A stretch of 64,000 nucleotides of DNA from Borreliella spielmanii. Lineage in GTDB: Bacteria; Spirochaetota; Spirochaetia; Borreliales; Borreliaceae. Location: positions 222,674 through 286,673 of the forward strand of contig NZ_JACHFA010000002.1 in NCBI RefSeq assembly GCF_014201705.1, read 5' to 3'. Shown piece after piece: positions 45,392 through 54,634 of this stretch. Positions within the stretch are counted from its first letter, which is position 1. Each line of letters opens with the position of its first letter. Both the position numbers and the translations under genes were made by a program. The notes below the pieces were generated by a model. It was not told where the DNA came from. It saw only the letters and a list, made by a program, of their open reading frames with translations, and ran no database searches.

Positions 45392-47236
45392 ATGTGTATG
45401 AAAATTTTTATCTATTGGATAGTTATTTTCTTCTTTTTTGTTTTTAAAATTTTCAGTATATATTCATTAACTGATGAAGAATTTTTTAAAAAATATAGTT
45501 TGTTTTTTGTTTATAAAGGATTTTTAAGTAAAAATGTTAATGGGAAAATAACTAAAGTTCAAGTTAATGGGATAGATTCCAGGTGGATTTATCCTTTTAG
45601 TAAGCTTGTTCCTAGTCGAATTACCTCTATTTATGAAGATATTTATTCTTCAAGTTCATTTTTGACTACAAGCGATAATCTTTACGTTTCTTATGATTAT
45701 TCAAAAAATTTTAGAAAATTAGTGGGAATTAATAAATTTAACAGTAGTGCGTATATCACATCGAGTGCTTTTTCTCAAGGAGAGTATAAGCGTATTGCTA
45801 TTGGAACTGCGATTCACGGCATTTATCTTAGTGTTAATGGAGCTGTTAGTTTTAAAAATTTAAATCGTTTAATTCCTCAGATTTATTTAGGTGCAGGGTA
45901 TTACGACATTATTAGTGCTATTGAATTTTCAAAAGAAGATACAAATAATATATATTTTTCTTCTGGAGTTTATGGAGATATTTTTTTAATCAGTCAGGAA
46001 AGTGGATTTATTAGAAAAATTTCTTTTCCTTTTAAAAAGCAAATAATACGTATTTTAGATTTATCTAGCAAGAATGTGGAAAAAATTTTGGTGAGGACAT
46101 ATGACAATCATTTTTATTCTTATTTTAAAGGGCAATGGGTATTTATTGGAAAATTAGCTTTGCAAGATCAAGATTTTATTGAAAAATCACAAAGGATGCA
46201 GCTTGCTAAAAATAAAGGTTCTATTTATTTAACAGCACATACATTGCGTAGTAATAGAGAAGTTGATGAAAGATTTAAATTTATTAAAGATTCGGGTATG
46301 AATGCTGTTGTAATTGATTTTAAAGATGATAGTGGTAATTTAACTTATTCTACTAAGCTTGATTTGCCCAATAAGTTAAAATCTGTTAAAAACTTGATTG
46401 ATGTTTCTTATATTCTTAAAAAAGCCAGAGAATTTGGAATTTATGTTATTGCTAGATGTGTTGTATTTAAAGATGCAAAATTGTATTATTATAATAATTT
46501 TAAGTATGCTCTTTGGAACAAAAGGACAAATAAGCCTTGGGCTCATTTTATTAAGAAAGTTGATTCTAGTGGTCTTGTTAAATATTTGCAAGTAGAACAT
46601 TGGGTAGATATTTTTTCTCCTGCTACGTGGGAGTATAATATATCTGTTGCAAAAGAAATACAATCTTTTGGAGTTGATGAAATACAGTTTGATTATATTA
46701 GATTTCCATCAGACGGTCCTGTATCTCTTGCAACCTCAAGAATGAATAAGTATGAGATGCAACCCGTTGATGCTCTTGAATCTTTTTTGATTATGGCAAG
46801 AGAACAGCTTTATATTCCTATTTCTGTTGATATTTATGGGTACAATGGTTGGTTTCCTACTAATAGCATTGGGCAAAATATTACAATGTTATCAGATTAT
46901 GTTGACGTCATATCTCCTATGTTTTACCCCTCACACTACACTAATGATTTTTTGCCAAGCAATTTTTATTATACAAAAAGAGCTTATAAAATTTATAAAG
47001 AAGGGAGTGATAGAGCACTTATGTTTTCTTTAGATAGGGTTGTAATTAGGCCTTATGTTCAAGCTTTTTTGTTAGGAAAGGAAAGGTTTGTGGATGATGA
47101 GATTTATTTGAAGTATTTAAAATTTCAGCTTAAAGGGGTCAAAGAGTCATTTGGTAGTGGTTTTAGTCTTTGGAACGCATCTAATGTTTATTATATGGTT
47201 AAAGGCAGTTTAAAAGAATATTTAGATTCTTTTTAA
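45392..47236 (+). CDS. Exported glycoside-hydrolase-like TIM-barrel protein (DUF4015 type)
   Basis: About 614 residues with an N-terminal signal segment (MKIFIYWIVIFFFFVFKIFS). The first half is a beta-rich region. From about 270 onward the C-terminal part follows the putative glycosyl hydrolase DUF4015 pattern: SGMNAVVIDFKDDSGNLTY, FGIYVIARCVVFKD, the block VDEIQFDYIRFPSDG and YVDVISPMFYPSHY. These Asp/Glu positions lie at the ends of barrel strands. The start is uncertain among TTG 45368, ATG 45392 and ATG 45398; none has a good Shine-Dalgarno. Substrate is unknown; cell-wall or polysaccharide processing is a guess. Confidence 0.8.
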   Translation: MCMKIFIYWIVIFFFFVFKIFSIYSLTDEEFFKKYSLFFVYKGFLSKNVNGKITKVQVNGIDSRWIYPFSKLVPSRITSIYEDIYSSSSFLTTSDNLYVSYDYSKNFRKLVGINKFNSSAYITSSAFSQGEYKRIAIGTAIHGIYLSVNGAVSFKNLNRLIPQIYLGAGYYDIISAIEFSKEDTNNIYFSSGVYGDIFLISQESGFIRKISFPFKKQIIRILDLSSKNVEKILVRTYDNHFYSYFKGQWVFIGKLALQDQDFIEKSQRMQLAKNKGSIYLTAHTLRSNREVDERFKFIKDSGMNAVVIDFKDDSGNLTYSTKLDLPNKLKSVKNLIDVSYILKKAREFGIYVIARCVVFKDAKLYYYNNFKYALWNKRTNKPWAHFIKKVDSSGLVKYLQVEHWVDIFSPATWEYNISVAKEIQSFGVDEIQFDYIRFPSDGPVSLATSRMNKYEMQPVDALESFLIMAREQLYIPISVDIYGYNGWFPTNSIGQNITMLSDYVDVISPMFYPSHYTNDFLPSNFYYTKRAYKIYKEGSDRALMFSLDRVVIRPYVQAFLLGKERFVDDEIYLKYLKFQLKGVKESFGSGFSLWNASNVYYMVKGSLKEYLDSF

Positions 47237-47263
47237 TTATTGTTTCTTGTAAAGGAGATTTAT

Positions 47264-48250
47264 TTGGAACATTTAATTCAATTTTTTTATGTAGGATTTG
47301 GTATTTTTTTATTGTATTTTGGTGGTGATTTGCTTTTAAAAAGTTCAGTTAGCATTGCTACTTATTTAAAAGTCCCAACACTTTTAATAGGGGTTACAAT
47401 AGTATCTTTTTCAACAAGTGCTCCAGAGCTTTTTACAAGCCTAGTGGCGGCTTTTAAGGGTAAAAACGAAATTGTTGTTTCTAATGTTATTGGTAGCAAT
47501 ATTATTAACATGTTACTTGCGTTGCCTTTAGCGGGATTTTTTTTAAGAATTAAGGCAGATTTTAAAAGACTTAAGCTTTCTTTTATATTTCTGTTTTTAT
47601 TAATGTTTCTTCTTTTGCTGCTTTCATTTGATTTTAGATCTTACTCTTTTTTTACAGCACCTTATAATCGTATAAGCTCATTTAGCATTTTTGTTTTGTT
47701 TTTGTCCTATCTGTTCTTTTTTTATAAAGAAGAAAAAGCGAATTTTAGCTTGGAAAATTCTTTTCAAGATGGTGTAAGCAATTTAAATCAGAGTTTAAAT
47801 TTTATATTTTTGAATACGTTAAGTTTTTTTATTAGTATGTATTTCCTTTATTTAGGATCGAAATTATTGGTGGATGGGGCTCTTTATATTGCTAATAATG
47901 TTTTTAATGTCAGTGAAAAGTTGATTGGAATTATAGTTGTAGCTTTTGGGACAAGTGTTCCTGAGCTTGTTGTATCTCTTTTTGCAATAATTAAAAAAGA
48001 ATCAGATATCGCATTTGGGAATATTATTGGTAGCAATATTTTTAATATTGGGTTTATTTTAGCTAGTAGTAGTTTTTTCAGACCTATCTTGTTACAAGAT
48101 ATTTATATTTTAGATTTTAGTATAATGGTGTTTATAACTTTAGTTTTATTCTTAGTGGTTAAATTTAAAGGAGTTTTTAGTAGAGGCATTTCTTTAATTT
48201 TTTTGCTTTTATATATTTTGTATAATTTAATGCTATTTAACTTTTATTGA
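47264..48250 (+). CDS. CaCA-family Na+/Ca2+ exchanger-like membrane protein
   Basis: A 328-residue polytopic protein with two inverted alpha repeats: GVTIVSFSTSAPELFTSLVAA then SNVIGSNIINM (first half), and IVVAFGTSVPELVVSLFAI then GNIIGSNIFNIGF (second half). These ion-binding motifs define the CaCA cation/calcium exchanger family. The first repeat has Ser where most have Gly (SFSTSAPE). TTG at 47264 has AAGGAG six bases upstream and is a better start than the TTG at 47240, which lacks one. It follows the GH-like gene by 27 bp. The exact ion coupling is unknown. Confidence 0.88.
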   Translation: MEHLIQFFYVGFGIFLLYFGGDLLLKSSVSIATYLKVPTLLIGVTIVSFSTSAPELFTSLVAAFKGKNEIVVSNVIGSNIINMLLALPLAGFFLRIKADFKRLKLSFIFLFLLMFLLLLLSFDFRSYSFFTAPYNRISSFSIFVLFLSYLFFFYKEEKANFSLENSFQDGVSNLNQSLNFIFLNTLSFFISMYFLYLGSKLLVDGALYIANNVFNVSEKLIGIIVVAFGTSVPELVVSLFAIIKKESDIAFGNIIGSNIFNIGFILASSSFFRPILLQDIYILDFSIMVFITLVLFLVVKFKGVFSRGISLIFLLLYILYNLMLFNFY

Positions 48251-48329
48251 TTATGTGATCTTAATTTTGGCTTGTTAATATATTTTTATGTAATAAGCTT
48301 TATTATTTTAATGTAATATAAGGAACGAT

Positions 48330-50081
48330 ATGAAGAAATTACCAGAAATTTTTTATATGAGTAGCAAAGAAGTAGATATTTTGATTTCTCAACTAGGAAT
48401 ATCTTCTGATGTCCAAAAATCAATTTTGAAAATGATTTTGTCTTATAAAAAGGATGCTATAGAATATTCTTCTTTTATAGAAGAGTATTCTGTAAAAATA
48501 CGAGGTTTAAAAGGAGAGCTTGATTTTTTATTTCGTAAACTTTATGAAGTTAAAAGAGGAATAGTTACTAATAAAATAGCAATAGATGGAGAATTTTTGC
48601 CAGATAGGATAATTTTGACCGATGAGGCTAGTTATGATTTTTATTATTATTCTATTGACGATTTATTTTTGAAAACTTATATAGGAATAGAGCTTTTTAG
48701 TTCTTTACTTACTGTTAAGAATATAGAATCTAGTTTATTGGTTTTCCAGAATGAATTTGTAACTATTACAGATTCAGACATTAACTACAAATTTTTTGAA
48801 ACAAAATCACAACTGAAAGAAATATTGGTTTGGAAATCATTGATAATTCCATCAAGCAGGGCTTTATATTTTATTGAGTTTGTTAAAAAAATATTTTTCA
48901 ATATTGCTTCTAATAATATTGTAAAAGATGTTTTCGTTAGAGTAAAAGGATTAAAGCTTGGTGATTATGAGAGGGCTTTAGAAGAGGGTAAGAATATTAT
49001 TGGTGCTATTTCCAAGATTCTCTCTGGTATGATTGAAATTAAGGATGAAGTTCTTGGTAAGAAAGGAATCACCTTTTCAAAAAATTATTTTGTTTTTTTG
49101 GATTTTCTTAATCTTTTTATTAAAAATGAAAAAAACTTAGAAGAGCTCAAGGCTACAGAAGCTATTAAAATTGATGAATCTTTAAAAGCAATTGAAAAGA
49201 CTTTAGAGTTTAAAAAAGGTGCAATTGATACAGGAGAGTTTTCTGGTATTTTAAAAGTTTATTCTGAAGGCCTGAACGATCCTGAAAATTTTTTATTAGT
49301 TGCTAATATGTATTTTTTTGAATCTAAAATTCACGATATTTTGCCAAAAATATTTAAAGTAAAAGAAAATTTTTATCTGTACAAACCTTTTGCATATGAG
49401 TTTTTTCTAGAAGAATATGAAAAGGTTTTACAATTTCTCAATAGTGAATTGAGGACTAGTATATTTAAAATTCTTAATTTTGGAGATGATCCTTCTTCTA
49501 TTTTTACAGAAGAAGGCTTAGAGGAAGTTATAAGTAGATTAGTGTCTAGATATATTATGAATGAATATTGCTTAAACAATAAAGTTAAATTTCTTGACCT
49601 TATTGTTTCTCATTACAGAAGAATTTATAAAACACAAAGTGTTCAAGCCCATCTTAAAGATTTGATTAAAGTTGAAGCAGCTAAATATTTTAAAAATAGT
49701 AATGAACTACTGCCTTTATATAAAATATATAAACTTGATATGTATTTGCTTTTGAATGCTGCTTATAAAGATTTAAGTTTGTTTAAAAGAATTGTTTTGT
49801 TTTTGACAGGCAAGCACCAAAGCTATAAAGAGGCTTTATCTAGATTAGATTTTAGAGCCGGTTTGAATAAAAGTGGAAGTGGGCTTTTTGATTCAAACGA
49901 AAGAGTTAAAAGACAATTGGAAAAAATTAGAAGACAAAGAGAGGAAATAAAAGCACAGGTTAGAAATTCTTTTCCCAAAAAATCTGCAACTACTTCTAAG
50001 CAAGCAGTAAATAAAAATTATACGAAACAAGAGCAAGACGAAGCATGGGTCAAATTTGGAGATAGAATACAAAAAAAATAG
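48330..50081 (+). CDS. Large cytoplasmic protein of unknown function (spirochaete-type)
   Basis: A 583-residue protein with no signal peptide or membrane segment, predicted mostly helical with Glu, Lys, Leu and Phe dominant. The C-terminal 60 residues are highly basic and Lys/Arg/Gln-rich (RVKRQLEKIRRQREEIKAQVR), which may be a coiled coil or nucleic-acid-binding tail. It may belong to the spirochaete DUF5312 group, a recollection that I cannot verify. AAGGAA precedes the ATG. It ends in the inverted repeat shared with the convergent small gene. Confidence 0.78.
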   Translation: MKKLPEIFYMSSKEVDILISQLGISSDVQKSILKMILSYKKDAIEYSSFIEEYSVKIRGLKGELDFLFRKLYEVKRGIVTNKIAIDGEFLPDRIILTDEASYDFYYYSIDDLFLKTYIGIELFSSLLTVKNIESSLLVFQNEFVTITDSDINYKFFETKSQLKEILVWKSLIIPSSRALYFIEFVKKIFFNIASNNIVKDVFVRVKGLKLGDYERALEEGKNIIGAISKILSGMIEIKDEVLGKKGITFSKNYFVFLDFLNLFIKNEKNLEELKATEAIKIDESLKAIEKTLEFKKGAIDTGEFSGILKVYSEGLNDPENFLLVANMYFFESKIHDILPKIFKVKENFYLYKPFAYEFFLEEYEKVLQFLNSELRTSIFKILNFGDDPSSIFTEEGLEEVISRLVSRYIMNEYCLNNKVKFLDLIVSHYRRIYKTQSVQAHLKDLIKVEAAKYFKNSNELLPLYKIYKLDMYLLLNAAYKDLSLFKRIVLFLTGKHQSYKEALSRLDFRAGLNKSGSGLFDSNERVKRQLEKIRRQREEIKAQVRNSFPKKSATTSKQAVNKNYTKQEQDEAWVKFGDRIQKK

Positions 50082-50097
50082 AGTTTGTAAGTTAAGT

Positions 50098-50121
50098 GGA
50101 TTTATTTGTTAGAATAAATCC
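50098..50121. terminator. Inverted repeat between convergent genes, possible shared terminator
   Basis: GGATTTATT (50098-50106) and AATAAATCC (50113-50121) pair perfectly over a 6-nt loop, between the stop of the large plus-strand gene and the 3' end of the small minus-strand gene. Neither strand has a long U-run after it, so termination activity is uncertain. Confidence 0.4.
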
Positions 50122-50276
50122 CGCGGCTTTCTTGCTGTATTTTTTGAAGTTTGGCATTCTGCATAATGTTTTATTTTCCCATTTTCGAATTTTGATTTCA
50201 TTATAATTTTTCCCCCCCATCGACTTATTAGTTCTTTTGATCCCACTCTTTGAGCGTTTTTAGAAATTTTTGCCAT
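50109..50276 (-). CDS. 55-residue basic protein of unknown function
   Basis: A small gene with a good Shine-Dalgarno (AGGAGC, about 6 bases before the ATG at 50276). The 55-residue product is basic (many Lys and Arg), has one Cys and one Trp, and no membrane segment. Codons for Trp-Gly-Gly include seven G in a row (C tract at 50212-50218 on the plus strand), an unusual homopolymer in this AT-rich DNA. It is flanked by convergent and divergent genes and stands alone. No family is recognised; it is supported mainly by the ribosome-binding site and absence of any other use for this space. Confidence 0.6.
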   Translation of the reverse strand: MAKISKNAQRVGSKELISRWGGKIIMKSKFENGKIKHYAECQTSKNTARKPRDLF

Positions 50277-50351
50277 TTTAAGCTCCTATTGATAGATTTA
50301 TTGTATAATAAAATTTATCAAAATAAGGTTGATTTATCAAGGAATTTATTC

Positions 50352-51953
50352 ATGTTATTTATAATATTTTTTATTACTTCTTCCCTTTTTTCAAAAGAAG
50401 TTTATTATAGATTTGCAAATTATTCTGTTAATTATAACATAGTAGGTAAATATGAGATTACAAAAGAAGAGTCTGAGGAAGAGTATGGATATAAATTTAC
50501 TTATGATCGCAATAATAATCTTATTTTAGTTGACTATATTGGTAAGCTTAGCATTTTAATGCCTTCTTTTTTTAATGCAACTCAAATTAAAATAGAAAGA
50601 TCTAAACACAGTGAAAGGCGTATATTTCTAAATAGGGGACTTGCTTTTAAAAATAATAATGGTGTTTACATTGAGCATATAGAGTATATGAGCGATGGTA
50701 GGATTAAAAATATTTTTAATTATAATAGGTCTAATGAAATGGTTAGAGACAGATACGATGTTTCTTACTATCATTTTTTATACGATAATGAGAGAGAGTT
50801 TAGTGTTTACAGATTTAATGAATCGGGGATTCAAATCAAAGATTTAAATAATGTATATTTTACAAAGATCAGTTATGATCAGGCCAAATTTGTTAAGACA
50901 GTTTTATATTATGATGAGAATGGTTATATTGTAAGATCAAAAAATGGTACTTGTGGGTTTAGATTAACGTATGATGCTAATCATAATCTTATTAAAGAAG
51001 AATATCTTGATAAATCAGCTCGCACTGTTTCAAATCCATTTTCTGTAGCTATTAAAATATATCATTATGATGTTGATGGGAAAATTATTGAGATTTTAAA
51101 CTATGATATTAATAACAACTTAACCCCTGATGAAAATAATGTTGCAATTTATCGTTATGAATATTATTTCAAAGAGAAAGATTGTTATTATAAAGAATAT
51201 AATTATGACAATAATAATAATTTAACAATCAGTCAAAATGGCTATGCCATGAAGAAGACTATTTTTTATATCCAAAACAATGAAAAAAGGATAATAAACT
51301 ATAGTAATAAAATCAATAAAAACTATAATAGAGATATTCCAACTGTTTATGAGGAAAAGTATGAAATAATGGATAATTTTAAAGGCATTGCTATTTATAG
51401 TTATAAATATGATGACAGATTTTATCTGATAGAAAATATTTTTTTTGATAAAAATTTTAATTTAATAGCTGATGCTAAAGGTGTTATGATTTACAGGTAT
51501 TCTTACGACAAAGAAGGATTTTTGATTACTCAAGAACATTTTGGTGGAGATTTTGTTAATCCAATAGATAATTTTGAGGGGGTTTCAAAGTATAAATTTA
51601 GTTACGACTCTAATGGCAATATGGTTTCAAAGAAAAATTATTCTACGGATGGAGTTTTGGTTGCTGATTGTAATTTTGTTTTTGAATATTTATATGAATA
51701 TGATAAGCAAAATAGGCTTATTTCTCAAAAAAATTTTGGCAGCTTGGGACAATTACAAGACGATATTCATGGAGTTAGTGTTTATAAATATGAATACAAT
51801 AAATTTGGAAAAATAGCAAAGCAGTCAAATCACGGTCCGGATTTGAGATTAAGAGATGATGTTGGGGGATTTTCAATTTATAAGTGGATTTATGATGCTA
51901 GAGGCAATTTAATAGATTTCCAAAAATTTGATTCTTTGGGTAACTTAATCTAA
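50352..51953 (+). CDS. Exported RHS/YD-repeat-like protein
   Basis: A 533-residue protein starting at ATG 50352, with AAGGA upstream. A signal peptide (MLFIIFFITSSLFS) is followed by repeats with the pattern Y-x-Y-[DN]-x(3)-[GN]-x-[LI], for example YSYDKEGFLI, FSYDSNGNMV, YEYDKQNRLI, YEYNKFGKIA and WIYDARGNLI. They recur about every 55-65 residues along the whole mature part. This resembles YD/RHS or beta-sheet repeat proteins. There is no toxin domain at the C-terminus. It is likely periplasmic or surface-associated; function is unknown. The 3' end overlaps convergent alr by 9 bp. Confidence 0.8.
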   Translation: MLFIIFFITSSLFSKEVYYRFANYSVNYNIVGKYEITKEESEEEYGYKFTYDRNNNLILVDYIGKLSILMPSFFNATQIKIERSKHSERRIFLNRGLAFKNNNGVYIEHIEYMSDGRIKNIFNYNRSNEMVRDRYDVSYYHFLYDNEREFSVYRFNESGIQIKDLNNVYFTKISYDQAKFVKTVLYYDENGYIVRSKNGTCGFRLTYDANHNLIKEEYLDKSARTVSNPFSVAIKIYHYDVDGKIIEILNYDINNNLTPDENNVAIYRYEYYFKEKDCYYKEYNYDNNNNLTISQNGYAMKKTIFYIQNNEKRIINYSNKINKNYNRDIPTVYEEKYEIMDNFKGIAIYSYKYDDRFYLIENIFFDKNFNLIADAKGVMIYRYSYDKEGFLITQEHFGGDFVNPIDNFEGVSKYKFSYDSNGNMVSKKNYSTDGVLVADCNFVFEYLYEYDKQNRLISQKNFGSLGQLQDDIHGVSVYKYEYNKFGKIAKQSNHGPDLRLRDDVGGFSIYKWIYDARGNLIDFQKFDSLGNLI

Positions 51954-53063
51954 GTATTTTCTGTTTTCATATTTTCCTATATTGCATAGTAATTCGTAAG
52001 GACTTCTTTTAGAAAATTTACTCATTTCATCTATACTTAATTTTTCTGATACAATTTCTACTTTTAAACCCGTTTCAACTTTTAAGTCTTTAGGAATTTC
52101 TACTATTGTTAGATTCATGCAAACCTTTCCCCTTATTTTACATTTTTTATTATTTATTAAAAAATAAAAATTATTGTTTATATTTTGAGGTATTCCATCA
52201 AAATATCCGATTGGAATAATTCCTATTTGCATATCCTCTTTGGCTTGAAATGTACCTGAATATGAAATTTTTTCACCCTTTTTTACATTTTTGATAAATA
52301 CTACTTTTGAAAATAAGTTTAATACAGGTTTAAAATTTAGAGTAGTTTTTTTGTTTTTTAGTGAGGGATAATAACCGTAAAGAATAAGACCTGGTCTTAC
52401 CATATTAAATTGTGGATTTAATTTGTAGTTGATAATGTGTCCTGAATTAGAAATATGAATAAATTTTGGATTTATATTTTTTTGTTTAAGTGTTTCTAAA
52501 AAAAATAAGAATTGCTCTATTTGTTTTTGTGTTATTTTAAAGTTTTCTGTTGTTGGGAGATGTGAGCAGACCCCCTCTAGTTCTAGAAATTTTGAGTTTT
52601 GAATGTATGTGGCTATTTCAAGGGCGCTGTCTATTTTTATTCCATATCTATTCATGCCAACATCAATTTTTAAGTGAACTTTTATTTTCTTTTTTTGCAA
52701 TGCACATTCTTTTTCTATTAAAAATAAATATTCAAAATCAGCAACAAATGGTAATAACTCAAGTTTAATTAAATTTTTAATTTCTTTTTTATCTACTTTA
52801 ATATACATTAATATTTTTGTACTTTTATCAATCTTTTTAAGTGTTTTGGCATCTTCAATATTAGAAAGTCCAAAGTAATTTATTTTTTTTGCTTTAAAAA
52901 ATTTAAAGATATTTATGAGTCCGTGACCATATGCGTCGCCTTTTAAGGTAGCCACTATTTCTTTTTCACCAATTTTATTTTTAATTAAATTTAAGTTATG
53001 TTCCAAATTATTTAAATTTATTGTTATTGTTTTATTGCTACTCATTGTTTTATTATTATACAT
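51945..53063 (-). CDS. alr: Alanine racemase
   Basis: PLP-dependent enzyme that makes D-alanine for peptidoglycan. The PLP-lysine motif is VATLKGDAYGHG (about 38-49), the fold-type III barrel continues with VHLKIDVGMNRYGI and the C-terminal domain carries SYSGTF and ISIGYFDGI-like blocks. Length of 372 residues is normal. The start at 53063 has AGAGC upstream; a second ATG at 53045 is possible. The D-alanine it makes feeds ddl at 12107-13192. Confidence 0.94.
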   Translation of the reverse strand: MYNNKTMSSNKTITINLNNLEHNLNLIKNKIGEKEIVATLKGDAYGHGLINIFKFFKAKKINYFGLSNIEDAKTLKKIDKSTKILMYIKVDKKEIKNLIKLELLPFVADFEYLFLIEKECALQKKKIKVHLKIDVGMNRYGIKIDSALEIATYIQNSKFLELEGVCSHLPTTENFKITQKQIEQFLFFLETLKQKNINPKFIHISNSGHIINYKLNPQFNMVRPGLILYGYYPSLKNKKTTLNFKPVLNLFSKVVFIKNVKKGEKISYSGTFQAKEDMQIGIIPIGYFDGIPQNINNNFYFLINNKKCKIRGKVCMNLTIVEIPKDLKVETGLKVEIVSEKLSIDEMSKFSKRSPYELLCNIGKYENRKYLD

Positions 53064-53109
53064 CTAGCTCTTTTAGGAAAGTAAGAATCTTTTTTAATTA
53101 ATTTGTGAT

Positions 53110-53784
53110 TTATTCTATAATTGGTATTGGGAATTTTTTTACTTGATTGCTTTTATAATATAATCTTAATTTTTTTTGAAAATCATTATATATTTTAGGG
53201 TTAATTCTAATTTCATATTTTTTAGTTTCTTTATTTATATTATTTTCTACTGTTATTGCTGCCAAAATATAATACCAGTTGTTATTTTTGTAATATTCTG
53301 CAATTGTTTTTGAGAGAGAGTCAGTTTTTAATGTGCCAAATGAATAAGCGTCTTTTGAGAGCTCTTTTTTTGATTTTTGATTTCCACTGGTGAGGCTGCT
53401 TAGATTATTAATGAAATTACCTTTATCTGGACTTAAAAATTCTAATTTTATGATTTTATATCTTTTAGAAGCTTCATTTGATAGGTCAAACGAAATAATA
53501 GCAGAAGATCCAATTTTTGAAAATGCATTTATAAATGAATAGCTAATCCCAACAAGCTCTTTTATTAAGTCTCCATTCCAATCTACTAATTCCATGTAAG
53601 GCTGACTAACGGCAATATCAACAGATGCAAGCAAAAAACTTTGTTTTAGTTTTTTAACTCTTGTTTTTATATTTTCTTTTACAATATAATTGCTATTTTC
53701 AAAGATATTAATTTCGTTTTTAGAAAAAATATTTTTAGCTAGAAAGAGAATTATCACAGTTAAAATAAATTTTTTAAGGCTCAT
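53110..53784 (-). CDS. Exported S2-related protein, paralogue of the neighbouring lipoprotein
   Basis: A 224-residue protein with a signal peptide (about 1-21) ending IFS-KNE, with no Cys at the cleavage site, so it is predicted to be secreted but not lipidated. Its C-terminal half aligns by eye with the S2 lipoprotein encoded just upstream: F-G-x-L, N-x-W-x-Y-x-L-A-x(2)-T-V, and K-Y-x-I-x-[IL]-N-x-K-x(3)-DF. It follows that gene by 26 bp and has an AAAAGGAAAT element. It probably arose by tandem duplication. Function is unknown. Confidence 0.83.
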   Translation of the reverse strand: MSLKKFILTVIILFLAKNIFSKNEINIFENSNYIVKENIKTRVKKLKQSFLLASVDIAVSQPYMELVDWNGDLIKELVGISYSFINAFSKIGSSAIISFDLSNEASKRYKIIKLEFLSPDKGNFINNLSSLTSGNQKSKKELSKDAYSFGTLKTDSLSKTIAEYYKNNNWYYILAAITVENNINKETKKYEIRINPKIYNDFQKKLRLYYKSNQVKKFPIPIIE

Positions 53785-53810
53785 AAAATATTTCCTTTTG
53801 TTTATATTTA

Positions 53811-54566
53811 TTATATATCTTCAAATAGATCTCCATTTGTTTCTTTTAAGATGGGATTTTCTTTTAATACTTCTTTTAAAAAGTCAATAATTAATTTTGA
53901 ATTAAGAGAAATTTTATAAATTGTAGTTTTTTGAGTAAGTTTGTTTTTAACGGTTAAATTTGCAAGCATATAATTCCAACGACCATTTTGATATGTTAAT
54001 TTAAAAGCTTTTTTAAGTTCTTCGTCCATTAAGATTCCAAATGGGTATGAAGTAACATATCCCTTTTCTCCCGATTTTTCGGCAACTAGAAGAGGATGTT
54101 TAAGATCTAGGTTTGAACCAGCTGTTATTAATTTAATATCTTCAATTTCATATTCTTTATCTCCATTTTTAGTTGTTTCAAAAAGTATTAATAGTGATGT
54201 GTAATTACTATATTGATCGTCCATTTTTATAGGGGATAATATATAAGAATATCCAAATTTGTTTTTAAATTCTGGTATTACTTGTCCATCTTTATCTAAG
54301 ATTGCCATTACCTTTGTCTTTATCCAAGTTACGTCGTGATTTTCATTTATGACTGGCAGTTTTTTATTCAAAATTTTGCCTGATATTAAATGTAATTTTC
54401 CATCGTTTAAAGGCAATTTTTCATCACTTAAAGGCAATTCATCTCTTATTGGCTTTCCAATAACGCCGTCTTGTTGTACAGATTGTGGTTTTTTAAAAAA
54501 AGCGCAACTTAACATTAACACAGGTATTGTCATTAATTTTAAATGCTTATATCTTCTAAATATCAT
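53811..54566 (-). CDS. S2 antigen-related lipoprotein
   Basis: Lipoprotein of 251 residues. After a basic start (RRYKHLK), the hydrophobic segment ends in lipobox LMLSC (Cys21). Residues 44-64 are three 7-residue repeats (LPLSDEK, LPLNDGK, LHLISGK) encoded by tandem 21-bp units. The mature domain ends with the block shared with the downstream paralogue. Recognised from memory as the B. burgdorferi S2-type antigen (BB0158), an antigenic lipoprotein of unknown function. A strong promoter lies at 54635-54663. A polycistronic message with the paralogue is likely. Confidence 0.87.
   Translation of the reverse strand: MIFRRYKHLKLMTIPVLMLSCAFFKKPQSVQQDGVIGKPIRDELPLSDEKLPLNDGKLHLISGKILNKKLPVINENHDVTWIKTKVMAILDKDGQVIPEFKNKFGYSYILSPIKMDDQYSNYTSLLILFETTKNGDKEYEIEDIKLITAGSNLDLKHPLLVAEKSGEKGYVTSYPFGILMDEELKKAFKLTYQNGRWNYMLANLTVKNKLTQKTTIYKISLNSKLIIDFLKEVLKENPILKETNGDLFEDI
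54387..54449. repeat. Three tandem 21-bp repeats in the S2 lipoprotein gene
   Basis: Units start at 54387, 54408 and 54429, each opening with TAAA(T/G)(G)(T/C)AATT. Units two and three share their first 11 bases exactly; unit one differs from unit two at five positions. The period is seven codons, so copy-number change keeps the frame. Confidence 0.75.
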
Positions 54567-54634
54567 TATATCTTCTTCCTTTATACCATTTTATGGCTTT
54601 TATTGAGCGGTAATTAAAACCACACTAGGCCCTA

